NCBI RefSeq assembly: GCF_004342585.1
Contig: NZ_SLZQ01000001.1
Coordinates: forward strand, 372,001 to 436,000
Source: Paucimonas lemoignei
GTDB taxonomy: Bacteria; Pseudomonadota; Gammaproteobacteria; Burkholderiales; Burkholderiaceae_D
Direction of reading: 5' to 3'
Length of the DNA: 64,000 nt
The notes under the pieces were generated by a model. That model saw only the letters and a list, made by a program, of their open reading frames with translations. It was not told the DNA's origin and did no database searches. Both the position numbers and the translations under genes were made by a program. Below, piece after piece: positions 46,151 to 55,576 of the stretch. The first letter of the stretch is position 1, and the number at the start of each line of letters is the position of its first letter.

Positions 46151-48835
46151 ATGAGCATTCGAAATTTATCCCGTTTATTTAACCCCAGGTCGGTTGCGGT
46201 CATCGGCGCAACGGATAGGGCCCATAGCGTGGGCGCGACGGTGTTAAACAATCTGATCGATGGCGGCTTCACCGGCGAGATTTTTCCCGTCAATCTCAGG
46301 CACAGCACCTTGGCCGGGTTGAAAGTGTACTCGCGGGTTGGAAAGCTGCCGCGAGTGCCGGATCTGGCGCTGATTTGTACCCCGCCCGATACCGTGCCCG
46401 GATTGATCCGCGAGCTTGGCGAATGCGGCACCAAGGCGGCGATCGTGTTGACCGCAGGCCTGGCAGCAGTAAAGGACAGACACGGGAATTCGATGAAAGA
46501 TCTGATGCTCGCGGCATCCAAGCCTTATCTCTTGCGCATACTCGGCCCCAATTGTGTTGGCCTGCTTGTGCCTCATATCAAGCTCAATGCCAGTTTCGCC
46601 CATGTGAATGCTATTCCCGGAAAGATCGCCTTCGTTTCGCAATCCGGCGCCATGGTAACCGGTGTGCTCGATTGGGCGAAATCGCGCGGCATCGGTTTTT
46701 CAAAATTTATTTCGCTGGGCGATAGCGCCGATGTGGATTTTGGGGATTTGCTTGATTACCTTGCCAGTGACGGCGAAACGCAGGCTATCCTGCTGTATAT
46801 CGAAGCGGTTACCCATGCGCGCAAATTCATGTCGGCAGCACGGGCCGCCGCCCGCAGTAAGCCGACTATTGTGATCAAGGCCGGCCGCTTGCCGGAAGGG
46901 GCAAAGGCGGCAAGCTCGCATACTGGCGCCATGGCAGGGGCAGACGATGTCTACGATGCGGCCATTCGACGCGCCGGCATGCTGCGCGTCTTGTCGACTG
47001 AGGAGCTGTTCGCTGCCGTCGAAACGCTTGCCCACATGCGACCATTGAGCGGTGATCGCCTGGCGATCCTGACCAATGGCGGCGGCCCCGGTGTCATCGC
47101 TACCGATGCGCTGATAGCCGAAGGCGGGCACCTGGCCTCGCTTTCCGAGGAAAGCCTGGAGAAACTGGATCAGATCTTGCCAGCGAACTGGTCGCGCGGT
47201 AACCCGGTCGATATCATCGGCGATGCGCCAGGCGAACGCTATGAAAAAACCATGGAGATTCTGGCGCAGGATCCGAAGGTGGATGCGACCTTGCTGATCC
47301 ATGCGCCAACCGCCATCGTCCCGAGCGATGACATCGCCAGCATATTGGCACCGCTCGTGCAGCGCTCGTCCCGCAATATCTTGTCCTGCTGGTTTGGCGG
47401 CGATTCGATGCATGCGGCGCGGCGGACCTTATCCGGGGCCGGTGTTCCCACTTACGATACGCCAGAAGACGCCATACGCGGCTTCATGCAAATGGTCCGC
47501 TATCGGCGCAATCAGGAACTGTTGATGCAAGTGCCATCATCAATTCGACCTACTGACATTACAAATCGCGATTCTGCATACAATGTGGTCCGCCATGCTC
47601 TCGCATCCGGACGCGAGATGTTATCCGAGCCCGAAGCCAAGAGTGTTCTCGCCAGCTATGGCATCCCTGTGGTCAAGACACGTGAGGTCGGCACCGTTGA
47701 CGAGGCCGTTCGTGCCGCGGAGGAAATTGGCTTTCCGGTTGCGTTGAAAATACTATCTCCTGACATCGTCCATAAGTCCGATGTCGGAGGCGTTGTCCTC
47801 GATCTGGATGACGCCGGGCCGGTGCGCCTGGCGGGTGAAAAAATGGTGTCGCGACTTCATGAATTGATGCCGGATGCCAGACTGGTGGGATTTTCGGTGC
47901 AATCCATGGCGCGGCGACCGGAAGGGCGGGAATTGATTGTCGGCATTGCCACCGATCCCGTGTTCGGACCTGTCATCCTGTTCGGGCAAGGCGGCGTGGC
48001 AGTAGAGGTGGTCAAGGATCATGCCATTGCGCTGCCGCCACTCAACCATGTGTTGGCTAAAGACTTGGTGTGTCGCACGCGTATTGCCAGGCTGCTTGGC
48101 GGCTATCGCAACCGCGCCTCCGCCGATTTGGAAGCGATCTATCGCACTCTGATACAGATTTCGGAATTGGCCATCGCCATTCCGGAAATCGTCGAGCTCG
48201 ATGTCAATCCACTGGTCGCCGATGCAAACGGCGTGATTGCACTCGACGCGCGAATTCGTGTGAAGCCGGCTAGGGCAGAGAGCATGGATCGGTTGGCGAT
48301 TCGCCCATATCCCGCCGAACTGGAGGAATGCGTGACGTGGCATGACCAGCAGATCTTGGTGAGGCCGATCAAACCGGAAGATGGTCTAGCTCATCTCGAT
48401 TTTTTTCATGCCTTAAGTGCCGAAGATGTGCACAACCGGTTTTTCGTGGCGATGAGAGAACTGGATGCCTCTCGCCTGGCACGTCTCACGCAAATTGATT
48501 ATGACCGCGAGATGGCTTTCGTCGCGCTAAAAAGGCGTGCCGACGGCAGCGTTGAGATCCTCGGCGTATCACGGTGTGTGGCCGATCCCGACAATATCAG
48601 CGCCGAATTTGCTGTGACCGTGCGCTCGGATCTGAAAGGGCAGGGCTTGGGGACGATCTTGCTGGCAAAGCTGATTGCTTATTGCCGCATTCGTGGTCTT
48701 CAGGAGCTGGTTGGCGAGACGCTGTGCTCGAATGTGAATTTATTGAGGCTGGCGAATCATTTCGGCTTTAACGCGAAGACATCCAGCGATGGCAGTACGA
48801 TGCTGCTGAATCTGCCTCTTCATCCAGGTGAATAG
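46151..48835 (+). CDS. PatZ-like ADP-forming acyl-CoA synthetase fused to GNAT acetyltransferase
   Basis: 894-residue protein. The N-terminal part is the alpha-subunit region of NDP-forming acyl-CoA synthetases (RSVAVIGATDR; LGPNCVGLL) with H257 in SSHTGAMAG, the position of the phosphorylated His in archaeal ACD enzymes. The middle (~500-710) is an ATP-grasp beta subunit (GFPVALKILSPDIVHKSDVG; ELDVNPLVAD). The C-terminal ~160 residues are GNAT (EFAVTVRSDLKGQGLGTILL). Pat/PatZ enzymes use this layout to acetylate and inactivate acetyl-CoA synthetase. Whether the synthetase part is active here is open, but the His is kept. 62 bases after the adaptor gene, so perhaps in the same stress transcript. 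Confidence 0.9.
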   Translation: MSIRNLSRLFNPRSVAVIGATDRAHSVGATVLNNLIDGGFTGEIFPVNLRHSTLAGLKVYSRVGKLPRVPDLALICTPPDTVPGLIRELGECGTKAAIVLTAGLAAVKDRHGNSMKDLMLAASKPYLLRILGPNCVGLLVPHIKLNASFAHVNAIPGKIAFVSQSGAMVTGVLDWAKSRGIGFSKFISLGDSADVDFGDLLDYLASDGETQAILLYIEAVTHARKFMSAARAAARSKPTIVIKAGRLPEGAKAASSHTGAMAGADDVYDAAIRRAGMLRVLSTEELFAAVETLAHMRPLSGDRLAILTNGGGPGVIATDALIAEGGHLASLSEESLEKLDQILPANWSRGNPVDIIGDAPGERYEKTMEILAQDPKVDATLLIHAPTAIVPSDDIASILAPLVQRSSRNILSCWFGGDSMHAARRTLSGAGVPTYDTPEDAIRGFMQMVRYRRNQELLMQVPSSIRPTDITNRDSAYNVVRHALASGREMLSEPEAKSVLASYGIPVVKTREVGTVDEAVRAAEEIGFPVALKILSPDIVHKSDVGGVVLDLDDAGPVRLAGEKMVSRLHELMPDARLVGFSVQSMARRPEGRELIVGIATDPVFGPVILFGQGGVAVEVVKDHAIALPPLNHVLAKDLVCRTRIARLLGGYRNRASADLEAIYRTLIQISELAIAIPEIVELDVNPLVADANGVIALDARIRVKPARAESMDRLAIRPYPAELEECVTWHDQQILVRPIKPEDGLAHLDFFHALSAEDVHNRFFVAMRELDASRLARLTQIDYDREMAFVALKRRADGSVEILGVSRCVADPDNISAEFAVTVRSDLKGQGLGTILLAKLIAYCRIRGLQELVGETLCSNVNLLRLANHFGFNAKTSSDGSTMLLNLPLHPGE

Positions 48836-48865
48836 GAATCATCCCACGATATCGGTTGGCTTTGA

Positions 48866-49852
48866 CTACTGCATTTTGGATACAGCAGGCGCATAGAGTT
48901 CAAACCTGTTGCCGCCTGCTTTTTTAGCCCGGTACATCGCCTGGTCCGCCTGAGTGAGCAAAACCTCCGGTTCTTCAGAATCATTCGGATAAGTCGCGAT
49001 ACCAACGCTGGCATAGGTATGAACAATGTGATCACCCAGTAAAAATTGCTGGGAAAGTATATCGAGCACCTTTTTTGCCAGGGCTACAATGATGTTGATA
49101 TCGTGAATATCCGCCACCAGGATGGCAAACTCATCGCCGCCGAATCGAGCAATCACATCATTCTTTCTGACAGCAGAGCGCAATCGTTCGGCGACGGCAA
49201 CGAGCAATGCATCTCCTGTCGCGTGCCCGAGTGTATCGTTGATCATTTTGAATTTATCCAAGTCGATGAATAGAACCGCAACCATACGCTGGTTTCGCTT
49301 TGCTTCAAACATCGCTTGCTGCTGCTTACTCAGAAAATAAGCGCGATTGGACAGGCCCGTAAGAACGTCGTGATAAGCAAGATAGGATTCTTGCTCATGC
49401 TCTTGCGAACGGGGCGTTATGTCATGCTGAATGGCGATGTAGTGAGTAATGTTGCCGTCATCGCCTAGTAGCGGCGTAATAACCTCATCGACTGTGTACA
49501 ACATGCCGTCCTTACGTCGATCCACTACGATGCCGCGCCACGGTTTTCCCGACGTGATCGTATGCCATAAATCGCTGTAAAACAAATGACTTTGCTGCCC
49601 AGAATTCAGCACCGCGGGAGAGCGCCCAAGGATGTCCATTTCGCAATAGCCGGACAAGCGGCAAAATGCGTCATTCACCCATACGATTTTCCCTGACTGG
49701 TCTGTGACGAAAACGGCATTGGCCGTGCATTTGAAAGCCCTGGTCAAATCCGATTCGGCAAGCGTATGAGTGGGCGGACGAGAAGGAGAAGGTTCTAATC
49801 GCATGGAAGATTCTTTCAAATCCATAGAATCTATTGGTGTGCTCCTCGACAT
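48866..49852 (-). CDS. PAS-GGDEF diguanylate cyclase
   Basis: 328-residue cytoplasmic signalling enzyme that makes cyclic di-GMP. PAS domain ~35-145 (NAVFVTDQSGKIVWVNDAF, FCRLSGYCEMDILGRSP, then a PAC end YIAIQHDITPRSQEHEQ). The GGDEF domain follows (HDVLTGLSNRAYF, FIDLDKFKMINDTLGH) with an intact GGDEF at 238-242 and an inhibitory I-site RxxD (R229-D232) five residues before it, so product inhibition is expected. No membrane segment and no EAL domain. The start is uncertain among in-frame ATGs at 49852, 49825 and 49804. Stands alone, convergent with the PatZ-like gene. Confidence 0.93.
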   Translation of the reverse strand: MSRSTPIDSMDLKESSMRLEPSPSRPPTHTLAESDLTRAFKCTANAVFVTDQSGKIVWVNDAFCRLSGYCEMDILGRSPAVLNSGQQSHLFYSDLWHTITSGKPWRGIVVDRRKDGMLYTVDEVITPLLGDDGNITHYIAIQHDITPRSQEHEQESYLAYHDVLTGLSNRAYFLSKQQQAMFEAKRNQRMVAVLFIDLDKFKMINDTLGHATGDALLVAVAERLRSAVRKNDVIARFGGDEFAILVADIHDINIIVALAKKVLDILSQQFLLGDHIVHTYASVGIATYPNDSEEPEVLLTQADQAMYRAKKAGGNRFELYAPAVSKMQ

Positions 49853-49992
49853 CTTACTGAATAGCCGAGTGTCTGGACAATGACGCTTTCACGACATTCG
49901 CCTCTCTGGCCCGACTGCCCACAGCTATACGTTAGACATTCAAATATTGAAAAAATCTGCCATGCCGGCCAGCTACCAGGCTCTAGACGCTG

Positions 49993-50035
49993 CGCATCTT
50001 GCGAAGAGTATTTTTAAGTAAGATGCGATCTTACT
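49993..50035. repeat. Overlapping inverted repeats downstream of arnD
   Basis: AGTAAGAT (50017-50024) and ATCTTACT (50028-50035) form a perfect 8-bp stem with a GCG loop. CGCATCTT (49993-50000) can instead pair with AAGATGCG (50020-50027). The two stems share bases and exclude each other. They lie just past the arn operon end, but neither is followed by a proper T run on the minus strand. Confidence 0.5.
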
Positions 50036-50087
50036 GCGATATGTCCGGATACTGCCACATGGTCGTCGGTACTCGCGTCCGCCAATA

Positions 50088-51062
50088 CTAGTCTGGGACC
50101 GTTGCGGCGGTTTGTAAGCGGCTCTCTGCCTGCACCACCAGTTGGCCTGCGCGACCAGGGATTTCTCCCCAAGAAAGCGGAAAGGTCGGCAATACCAGCT
50201 GGCTGATTTTTTTATAGTATTCGGCCATCGATACCAGTTCATATCCTTGCGACAGCCATCCTTTCAGCAAGTCTTCGAATGCGCCAGCCAGTTTTTGGCC
50301 TTCCAGCTCCGCATGCAGGGTAAATACATGGTCGCGCAGTGCTGCCGTGAGCGCGAGTATTCTTCCGGTGACGTTGGATGCATCGACCAGAACGCCATCA
50401 ATACGGCGCCCGAGCAATTCATCCAGGGTCGGCAGCGTGGTGGGCAACTGTACGCAATTCAGCGTCTTGCCGGCTACGCTCAGCCTATGAGGCCCGGCTT
50501 CGATATCGACCAGCGTGCCATTTTCCGCCAGCCGGCAGCGGCTGTCGGATGCGTAGCGGATGCCGAGGTCATCGAGATGTGCAAAAGCTTGGGCATTCAT
50601 TTGCCAGCCGGCGGCACCATGGGTAGGCGGTGCCGCGCCAAAAATCTGGGTGAAGCGAGCTACCGATTTTTGCATCTGGCCAATGGTCCAGACGGCGTCC
50701 CGTTGGCGCACGTGGTCTTGCCAGAGCACATGGTCCCAGGTATGGATGCCGCATTCAAAACCGGCATCCTTGACGGCGCGCATCTGCGCTGCACAGGCCT
50801 TGCCGATATCAGGCGCTGGCAGCAGCACGCCGTACAACAAGGTTTTGATGCCGTAATGTTCAAGCACGGAAGTGCGCGCCACTTTTTTCAAAAAGCCCGG
50901 GCGCAGCGCGCGCCTTAAGGCCCAGCCGGTATGGTCGGGGCCGAGCGAAAACAGGAAGCTGGCGCGGGCGCCATACTTTTGCAGCAGCCGGACCAGGCGA
51001 GGCACGCCGTCTACGGTGCCACGGTAGGTATCGACATCGATTTTCAGTGCCAGCAGCGCCAT
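50088..51062 (-). CDS. arnD: Deformylase of undecaprenyl-phosphate formyl-aminoarabinose (ArnD)
   Basis: 324-residue NodB-type polysaccharide deacetylase that removes the formyl group from undecaprenyl-phosphate-Ara4FN. Motif 1 is KIDVDT (D9/D11), motif 2 is GIHTWDH with the metal-binding H107-x3-H111, and GAAPPTHGAAGWQMN matches the ArnD motif 3 region. Length fits ArnD. The start overlaps the preceding decarboxylase stop (ATGA). The C-terminal ~40 residues extend past the E. coli protein. Last gene of the arn operon. Confidence 0.93.
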   Translation of the reverse strand: MALLALKIDVDTYRGTVDGVPRLVRLLQKYGARASFLFSLGPDHTGWALRRALRPGFLKKVARTSVLEHYGIKTLLYGVLLPAPDIGKACAAQMRAVKDAGFECGIHTWDHVLWQDHVRQRDAVWTIGQMQKSVARFTQIFGAAPPTHGAAGWQMNAQAFAHLDDLGIRYASDSRCRLAENGTLVDIEAGPHRLSVAGKTLNCVQLPTTLPTLDELLGRRIDGVLVDASNVTGRILALTAALRDHVFTLHAELEGQKLAGAFEDLLKGWLSQGYELVSMAEYYKKISQLVLPTFPLSWGEIPGRAGQLVVQAESRLQTAATVPD

Positions 51063-52117
51063 CAGTCGATCAATGCCCGGGCGGCGGCAACCTGGTCGCG
51101 GTAGGCGTCGTAAATATGCCGCAGCGACTCTTGCATGCCCGTGACCGGCGTCCAGTCAAGTTCCGAGTGGGTATTGTCGATCTTCGGCAGGCGGAACTGC
51201 ACGTCCTGATAGCCGGAGCCGTAGTAGGCGTTGGCGCTGGAATCGACCAGCTGCACGCGCCTTGCCGAGGCTGCATATTCCTGATAATCACTGGCCAGGT
51301 GCAGCATCATGCCTGCCAGTTCGCGGATGGAGTGGCAATTGGCCGGATTGCCGATATTGTATATTTTTCCGTTGGCAATGCCATTCCTGTTTTCAATAAT
51401 TTTCATCAGCGCGCTGATGCCATCGTCAATGTACGTGAAAGTACGTTTCTGATGGCCACCATCGACCAGCAAGATATCCTCTCCACGCAGGATATGGCCG
51501 AAAAACTGGGTGACCACGCGGGAGCTGCCTTCTTTCGAGGTCTGGATCGAATCGAGGCCGGCACCGATCCAGTTGAAAGGGCGAAACAAGGTGAAATTCA
51601 GGTCTTCTTTCATGCCGTAGCCCCAGATCACCCGGTCCATCAACTGTTTGGCACAGGCATAGATCCAGCGCGGCTTGTTGATGGGGCCATACACCAGTTC
51701 AGAGTGTTCGGCATCGAACTCGTCGTCATGACACATGCCATACACTTCCGAGGTCGAAGGAAACACCAGGTGCTTGTGATACCTGGCCGCAGCGCGCACG
51801 ATAGGTAAGTTAGCTTCAAAGTCGAGTTCGAATACGCGCAGCGGCTCCTTGACATAAGTGGCTGGTGTGGCGATCGCAACCAAGGGCAGCACCACGTCGC
51901 ATTTTTTGACATGATATTCGACCCATTCCTTGTTGATCGTGATATCGCCTTCGGAAAAATGCATGCGATTGCAATACAGCGGATTTTCAAGCAGATCGCG
52001 GATGCGGTTGTCTTCGATATCCATTCCATACACCGCCCAGTCCGTTGTTTCCAGGATGCGCTTGGACAGGTGATGACCGATAAAGCCATTTACGCCAAGT
52101 ATCAGTATTTTTTTCAT
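51062..52117 (-). CDS. arnA: UDP-glucuronate decarboxylase (ArnA C-terminal-type, stand-alone)
   Basis: 351-residue NAD-dependent SDR enzyme that oxidatively decarboxylates UDP-glucuronate to UDP-Ara4O. NAD motif GVNGFIG; hallmark STSEVYGMC (the Ser-Glu pair specific to ArnA decarboxylase) and YACAKQLMD (Tyr-x3-Lys). The INKPRWIY and GAGLDSIQTSKEGSSRVVT stretches match the ArnA dehydrogenase domain. In E. coli this is the C-terminal half of ArnA; here it is a separate gene. AAGGAG upstream of ATG 52117 decides the start over a 14-codon longer frame. It overlaps the formyltransferase gene by 4 bases and arnD by 1. Confidence 0.93.
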   Translation of the reverse strand: MKKILILGVNGFIGHHLSKRILETTDWAVYGMDIEDNRIRDLLENPLYCNRMHFSEGDITINKEWVEYHVKKCDVVLPLVAIATPATYVKEPLRVFELDFEANLPIVRAAARYHKHLVFPSTSEVYGMCHDDEFDAEHSELVYGPINKPRWIYACAKQLMDRVIWGYGMKEDLNFTLFRPFNWIGAGLDSIQTSKEGSSRVVTQFFGHILRGEDILLVDGGHQKRTFTYIDDGISALMKIIENRNGIANGKIYNIGNPANCHSIRELAGMMLHLASDYQEYAASARRVQLVDSSANAYYGSGYQDVQFRLPKIDNTHSELDWTPVTGMQESLRHIYDAYRDQVAAARALID

Positions 52118-53067
52118 AGCATTGCTCCTTGTCTGGCTGACTTTTGCAACGCAGGGCACGTTGCCAGCGCATGTTGAAAATCGATTGGCGATATCACTTG
52201 ACCGCGGTTCAGCAACGCGTGGATATGCAGGGCGTGGCCATCACCGCCGATGCCGAGAATCCGGCCATCCACTACGGCCAGGCCTGGCTCCAGGCCGGGA
52301 GCCAGAGCATGTGCGGCCTGAGCTTCCAGCCGAGCCTTGCCGATTGTGTAAGTTTCTTTACCGATCACGGTCCAGGCGCCTGGGTAGGGCGGGGCGACGG
52401 CCCGATGCAGGTTGTAGATCACTTGCGCCGGACGGTGCCAGTCGATACGACCATCGGCCGGTGTGCGGCCACCAAAATAGCTGCCACAGGCCAGGTCATT
52501 GCGGATCCGCGGCGCGCGACCGGCCAGCAGTGCCGGCAACACTTGCCACAGCGCTTGCTCGGCGGCGACCGTGACCTTGCCGAATACCTCATGGGCGGTA
52601 TCGTCGGGCAGGATCGGCACCGGGACTTGCGCAATGATCGCGCCGGCATCCGGCAGGGCGGTCATTTCATGGAGCGTGGCGCCGGTTTCGGCTTCGCCAT
52701 GCAGTATTGCCCAGTTCACGGGCGCGCGGCCACGATAGCGGGGCAGCAGGGAGCCATGCATGTTAAAGGCGCCACGCGGCGCCAGTGCCAGCATGGTGGC
52801 GGGCAGCATGTGCCGGTAGTAAAAGCTGAACAGGTAATCCGGTGCAGCTGCACGCACTTTGGCGAACAGCTCGGGTCCCGCAGGATCGCTCGGCATAATG
52901 CAGGCAATGCCGCGTTCATCGCAAAAGGCTGCCACCGAATCGAACCAGATCGCTTCGGCCGGATTGTCGGTATGCGTGACCACCAGCGCGACTTCGACGC
53001 CGCGCGCCAGCAAGACCTGCAGGCAGCGCACGCCGACATTGTGATAGGCGAATACGACCGCGCGCAT
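52114..53067 (-). CDS. arnA: UDP-Ara4N formyltransferase (ArnA N-terminal-type, stand-alone)
   Basis: 317-residue formyltetrahydrofolate-dependent transferase that formylates UDP-L-Ara4N. Counting from the second of two tandem ATGs (53067) puts the catalytic triad at N102, H104 (NMHGSLLPRYRGRAP) and D140 (LPDAGAIIAQ), the same numbers as E. coli ArnA. The first ATG is at 53070. The C-terminal OB-like domain follows (DWHRPAQVIYNLHRAVAPPYPGAW). It overlaps arnC at its start and the decarboxylase gene at its end, so the two ArnA activities are made from adjacent coupled cistrons. Confidence 0.93.
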   Translation of the reverse strand: MRAVVFAYHNVGVRCLQVLLARGVEVALVVTHTDNPAEAIWFDSVAAFCDERGIACIMPSDPAGPELFAKVRAAAPDYLFSFYYRHMLPATMLALAPRGAFNMHGSLLPRYRGRAPVNWAILHGEAETGATLHEMTALPDAGAIIAQVPVPILPDDTAHEVFGKVTVAAEQALWQVLPALLAGRAPRIRNDLACGSYFGGRTPADGRIDWHRPAQVIYNLHRAVAPPYPGAWTVIGKETYTIGKARLEAQAAHALAPGLEPGLAVVDGRILGIGGDGHALHIHALLNRGQVISPIDFQHALATCPALQKSARQGAML

Positions 53068-54047
53068 CATTGCTCCCGCTGTATCAGCGATCGCACTGCG
53101 GGCGACTGCTGTTCATGATTATTCTCCAGTATGGCCTTCACCACGTAACGTGGACGGCCACGCACCTGCTGGTAGATGCGGCCGATATACTCGCCTACCA
53201 CGCCGATGCCGAACAGGAGTACTCCCATCAGGAAAAATTCGATCGCGAACAAGGTGAAGATACCTTGCACTTCTGCTCCCAGCGCAAAGCGCCGCACCAT
53301 GAGCACGATAAACAGCATGGCGGAAAAAAACGCAAGCACCACGCCAAGCAGCGACAGGAATTGCAACGGCACCATAGAAAAGCCGGTGACCAGATCAAAG
53401 TTCAGGCGAATCAGGCTGTACAGCGAATACTTGGTTTTTCCTGCAGCGCGCGCTTCATGTTCGACTTCAATCTCGGCCGGATGCTGGGCAAATGTATAGG
53501 CCAGCGCAGGAACGAAGGTGTTGACTTCAGTGCACTGGTTGATCAGGTCGACGACCGCGCGGCTATAGGCGCGCAGCATGTTGCCCTGGTCGGTCATCCG
53601 GACATGGGTGATTTTTTCACGCAGATAATTGTTCAGGCGTGATGCCCAGGCGCGCCAGGCAGTATCGTGGCGTTCGCGCCGGATAGAGCCGACATAGTCG
53701 TAGCCCTCGGCCATTTTTGCCAGCAGCTTGCCAATCTCTTCCGGTGGATTCTGCAAGTCGGCATCCAGCGTGACTATGATATCGCCACGCGCTTCCATGA
53801 AGCCGGCAAGGATCGCCATGTGCTGGCCGTAGTTACCATTGAATAAGATCACACGCGTCACGTCGGGGCGTCGACGAAACTGTTCGGCAAGCATGGTGGC
53901 GGAGCGGTCGCTGCTGCCATCGTTGATGAACAGGATTTCATACGATTTGCCCAATTCCTGCAGCGCCGGATACAGCCGCGCAAACAGCTTGGCCAAGCCG
54001 GCTTCTTCGTTATAGACTGGAATGACGATGGAAATTTCGGGATTCAT
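53067..54047 (-). CDS. arnC: Undecaprenyl-phosphate Ara4FN transferase (ArnC)
   Basis: 326-residue GT2 enzyme that moves Ara4FN to undecaprenyl phosphate on the inner membrane. ISIVIPVYNEEAGL opens the GT-A domain; FINDGSSDRS and the DxD-type TLDADLQNPPEEI bind the nucleotide sugar; RMTDQGNMLRAYSR matches ArnC/DPM1 relatives. Two C-terminal membrane segments are visible (FLSLLGVVLAFFSAMLFIVL; FFLMGVLLFGIGVVGEYIG). The start overlaps the arnB stop by 4 bases. Confidence 0.94.
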   Translation of the reverse strand: MNPEISIVIPVYNEEAGLAKLFARLYPALQELGKSYEILFINDGSSDRSATMLAEQFRRRPDVTRVILFNGNYGQHMAILAGFMEARGDIIVTLDADLQNPPEEIGKLLAKMAEGYDYVGSIRRERHDTAWRAWASRLNNYLREKITHVRMTDQGNMLRAYSRAVVDLINQCTEVNTFVPALAYTFAQHPAEIEVEHEARAAGKTKYSLYSLIRLNFDLVTGFSMVPLQFLSLLGVVLAFFSAMLFIVLMVRRFALGAEVQGIFTLFAIEFFLMGVLLFGIGVVGEYIGRIYQQVRGRPRYVVKAILENNHEQQSPAVRSLIQREQ

Positions 54048-55183
54048 TTGAGTCGCATCTTATCGTCGAGAATTGATTTGACTGCATCGACGACGCGATC
54101 GATATCCTGCTCGGTCATCGTCGAAAAAAGCGGGAGCGTCACGATTTGTCGTCCGATGCGTTCGGCAACCGGAAACATCCCCTCCCGGAAGCCAAGCCGG
54201 CGGTACAGCGCAAACAAGTGTATTGGGGGATAGTGGACGCCAACGCCGATTTCTCTTTCCTTCATGGCTGCAATGAAATCTGTCCGCCTTATTGTCTCGG
54301 GAAGCACAATTTGGAACATGTGCCAGTTGGAGTCGGTAAAATTGGCAGGTGGCAGACGGACATCGTACTGCGCTTCAAAATGTTCCCCAAAAACTGAAAA
54401 ATAGTGGCGCGCCAGGGCGAGTCTTGTCCTGTTAAGGGCTTCCAGTTGGGCCAGTTGACCGATACCGATGGCGGCGGCAATGTCACTCATATTGAACTTG
54501 CCGCCCAGGACATTGACTTCCATGCCATCAAAGCCGCTGCGGATGACGCCTTGCAGCCGATATTGTTCAGCAAGGAACGCCTCTTCGGCAGTGTTCAGTA
54601 CTAGGCAGCCGCCTTCGCCGGTCGTGATGTTCTTGTTGGCCTGAAAACTGAACGACACCAGGTCGCCGAAGCTTCCGAGGGGGTTTCTTTTCCAGCTGGA
54701 GCCAAATGCCTGGGCCGCATCTTCAATCACGCGCAGTTGATGCCTTTTCGCAATGGCATACAACTTATCCATGTCCATAGGCAGGCCGGCCAGAAAGACC
54801 GGCATGATGGCGCGGGTGCGCGGCGTTATCGCAGCCTCGATCAAGCCGAGATCGATATTTCGCGTAGCGAGATCGATATCGACGAACACCGGTGTGGCGC
54901 CAACGGTCAGGATGACGTTGGCAGTGGCCACCCAGGAGATCGGCGTGGTGACCACTTCATCGCCGGCGCCAATGCCAGCGATGCGCAAGGCGATCTCCAT
55001 CGTGCCAGTGCCGGAATTAAACGTGCGTACCGGCCGGCCGCCGAAATAGTCCGAAAGCTTTTCTTCGAATTGGCGCACCTTGGGGCCGCCTGTAAGCCAG
55101 CCGTTGCGCAATACTTCCACTACCCCTGCGATAGTGGCTTCATCGATCGCCGGTTTTGCAAATGGTAAGTAGGGTACAGTCAT
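54044..55183 (-). CDS. arnB: UDP-Ara4O aminotransferase (ArnB)
   Basis: 379-residue DegT/DnrJ/EryC1-family PLP enzyme that makes UDP-L-Ara4N with glutamate as donor. Motifs: FNSGTGTMEIAL, EDAAQAFGSSW, and the PLP Lys K184 in FQANKNITTGEGG. Length matches ArnB (~379). GSFGDLVSFSF precedes the Lys as in the family. It lies 21 bases after the small flippase gene, and its stop overlaps arnC. Confidence 0.94.
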   Translation of the reverse strand: MTVPYLPFAKPAIDEATIAGVVEVLRNGWLTGGPKVRQFEEKLSDYFGGRPVRTFNSGTGTMEIALRIAGIGAGDEVVTTPISWVATANVILTVGATPVFVDIDLATRNIDLGLIEAAITPRTRAIMPVFLAGLPMDMDKLYAIAKRHQLRVIEDAAQAFGSSWKRNPLGSFGDLVSFSFQANKNITTGEGGCLVLNTAEEAFLAEQYRLQGVIRSGFDGMEVNVLGGKFNMSDIAAAIGIGQLAQLEALNRTRLALARHYFSVFGEHFEAQYDVRLPPANFTDSNWHMFQIVLPETIRRTDFIAAMKEREIGVGVHYPPIHLFALYRRLGFREGMFPVAERIGRQIVTLPLFSTMTEQDIDRVVDAVKSILDDKMRLK

Positions 55184-55204
55184 GGAGGATATTTTTAAAT
55201 GGAA

Positions 55205-55576
55205 CTAACTGCGAACTAGCAAGAGGACGCCGATGATGATGACGCCGATGGCGAGCAAGCGCTGAGGCGATACTGCTTCTCCGAGGAAGTACCAGGCGCC
55301 CACTGCATTGATGACATATCCCAGCGATAGCATTGGGTAAGCAATGGTGACGTCGATGCGCGACAGGCCGATGATCCACACCACTACCGACATCACATAG
55401 CACGCCAGACCGGCAATCACCGGCCACTGGGTGGCTACCATGGCGCCGGTGGAAAGCCAGTTATCCGCGCTGAGATGGATCGAACCGATCGCATTGGTGC
55501 CGGCCTTGAGCAACAGTTGCGCCAGCGCGTTCAGGAAGATGCCTGCCAGAATGAATCCAAAGGTAGATGTAGTCAT
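55205..55576 (-). CDS. arnE: Small EamA/SMR-like Ara4N-undecaprenyl flippase subunit (ArnE-like)
   Basis: 123-residue protein with four hydrophobic segments (GFILAGIFLNALAQLLLKAG; WPVIAGLACYVMSVVVWIIG; IAYPMLSLGYVINAVGAWYF; LLAIGVIIIGVLLLVR), the small-multidrug-resistance layout of ArnE/ArnF. YPMLSLGYV is a family signature. In E. coli the flippase is an ArnE-ArnF pair; only one such gene is here, so a homodimer or a partner elsewhere is implied. It overlaps the arnT stop by 4 bases. Confidence 0.88.
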   Translation of the reverse strand: MTTSTFGFILAGIFLNALAQLLLKAGTNAIGSIHLSADNWLSTGAMVATQWPVIAGLACYVMSVVVWIIGLSRIDVTIAYPMLSLGYVINAVGAWYFLGEAVSPQRLLAIGVIIIGVLLLVRS

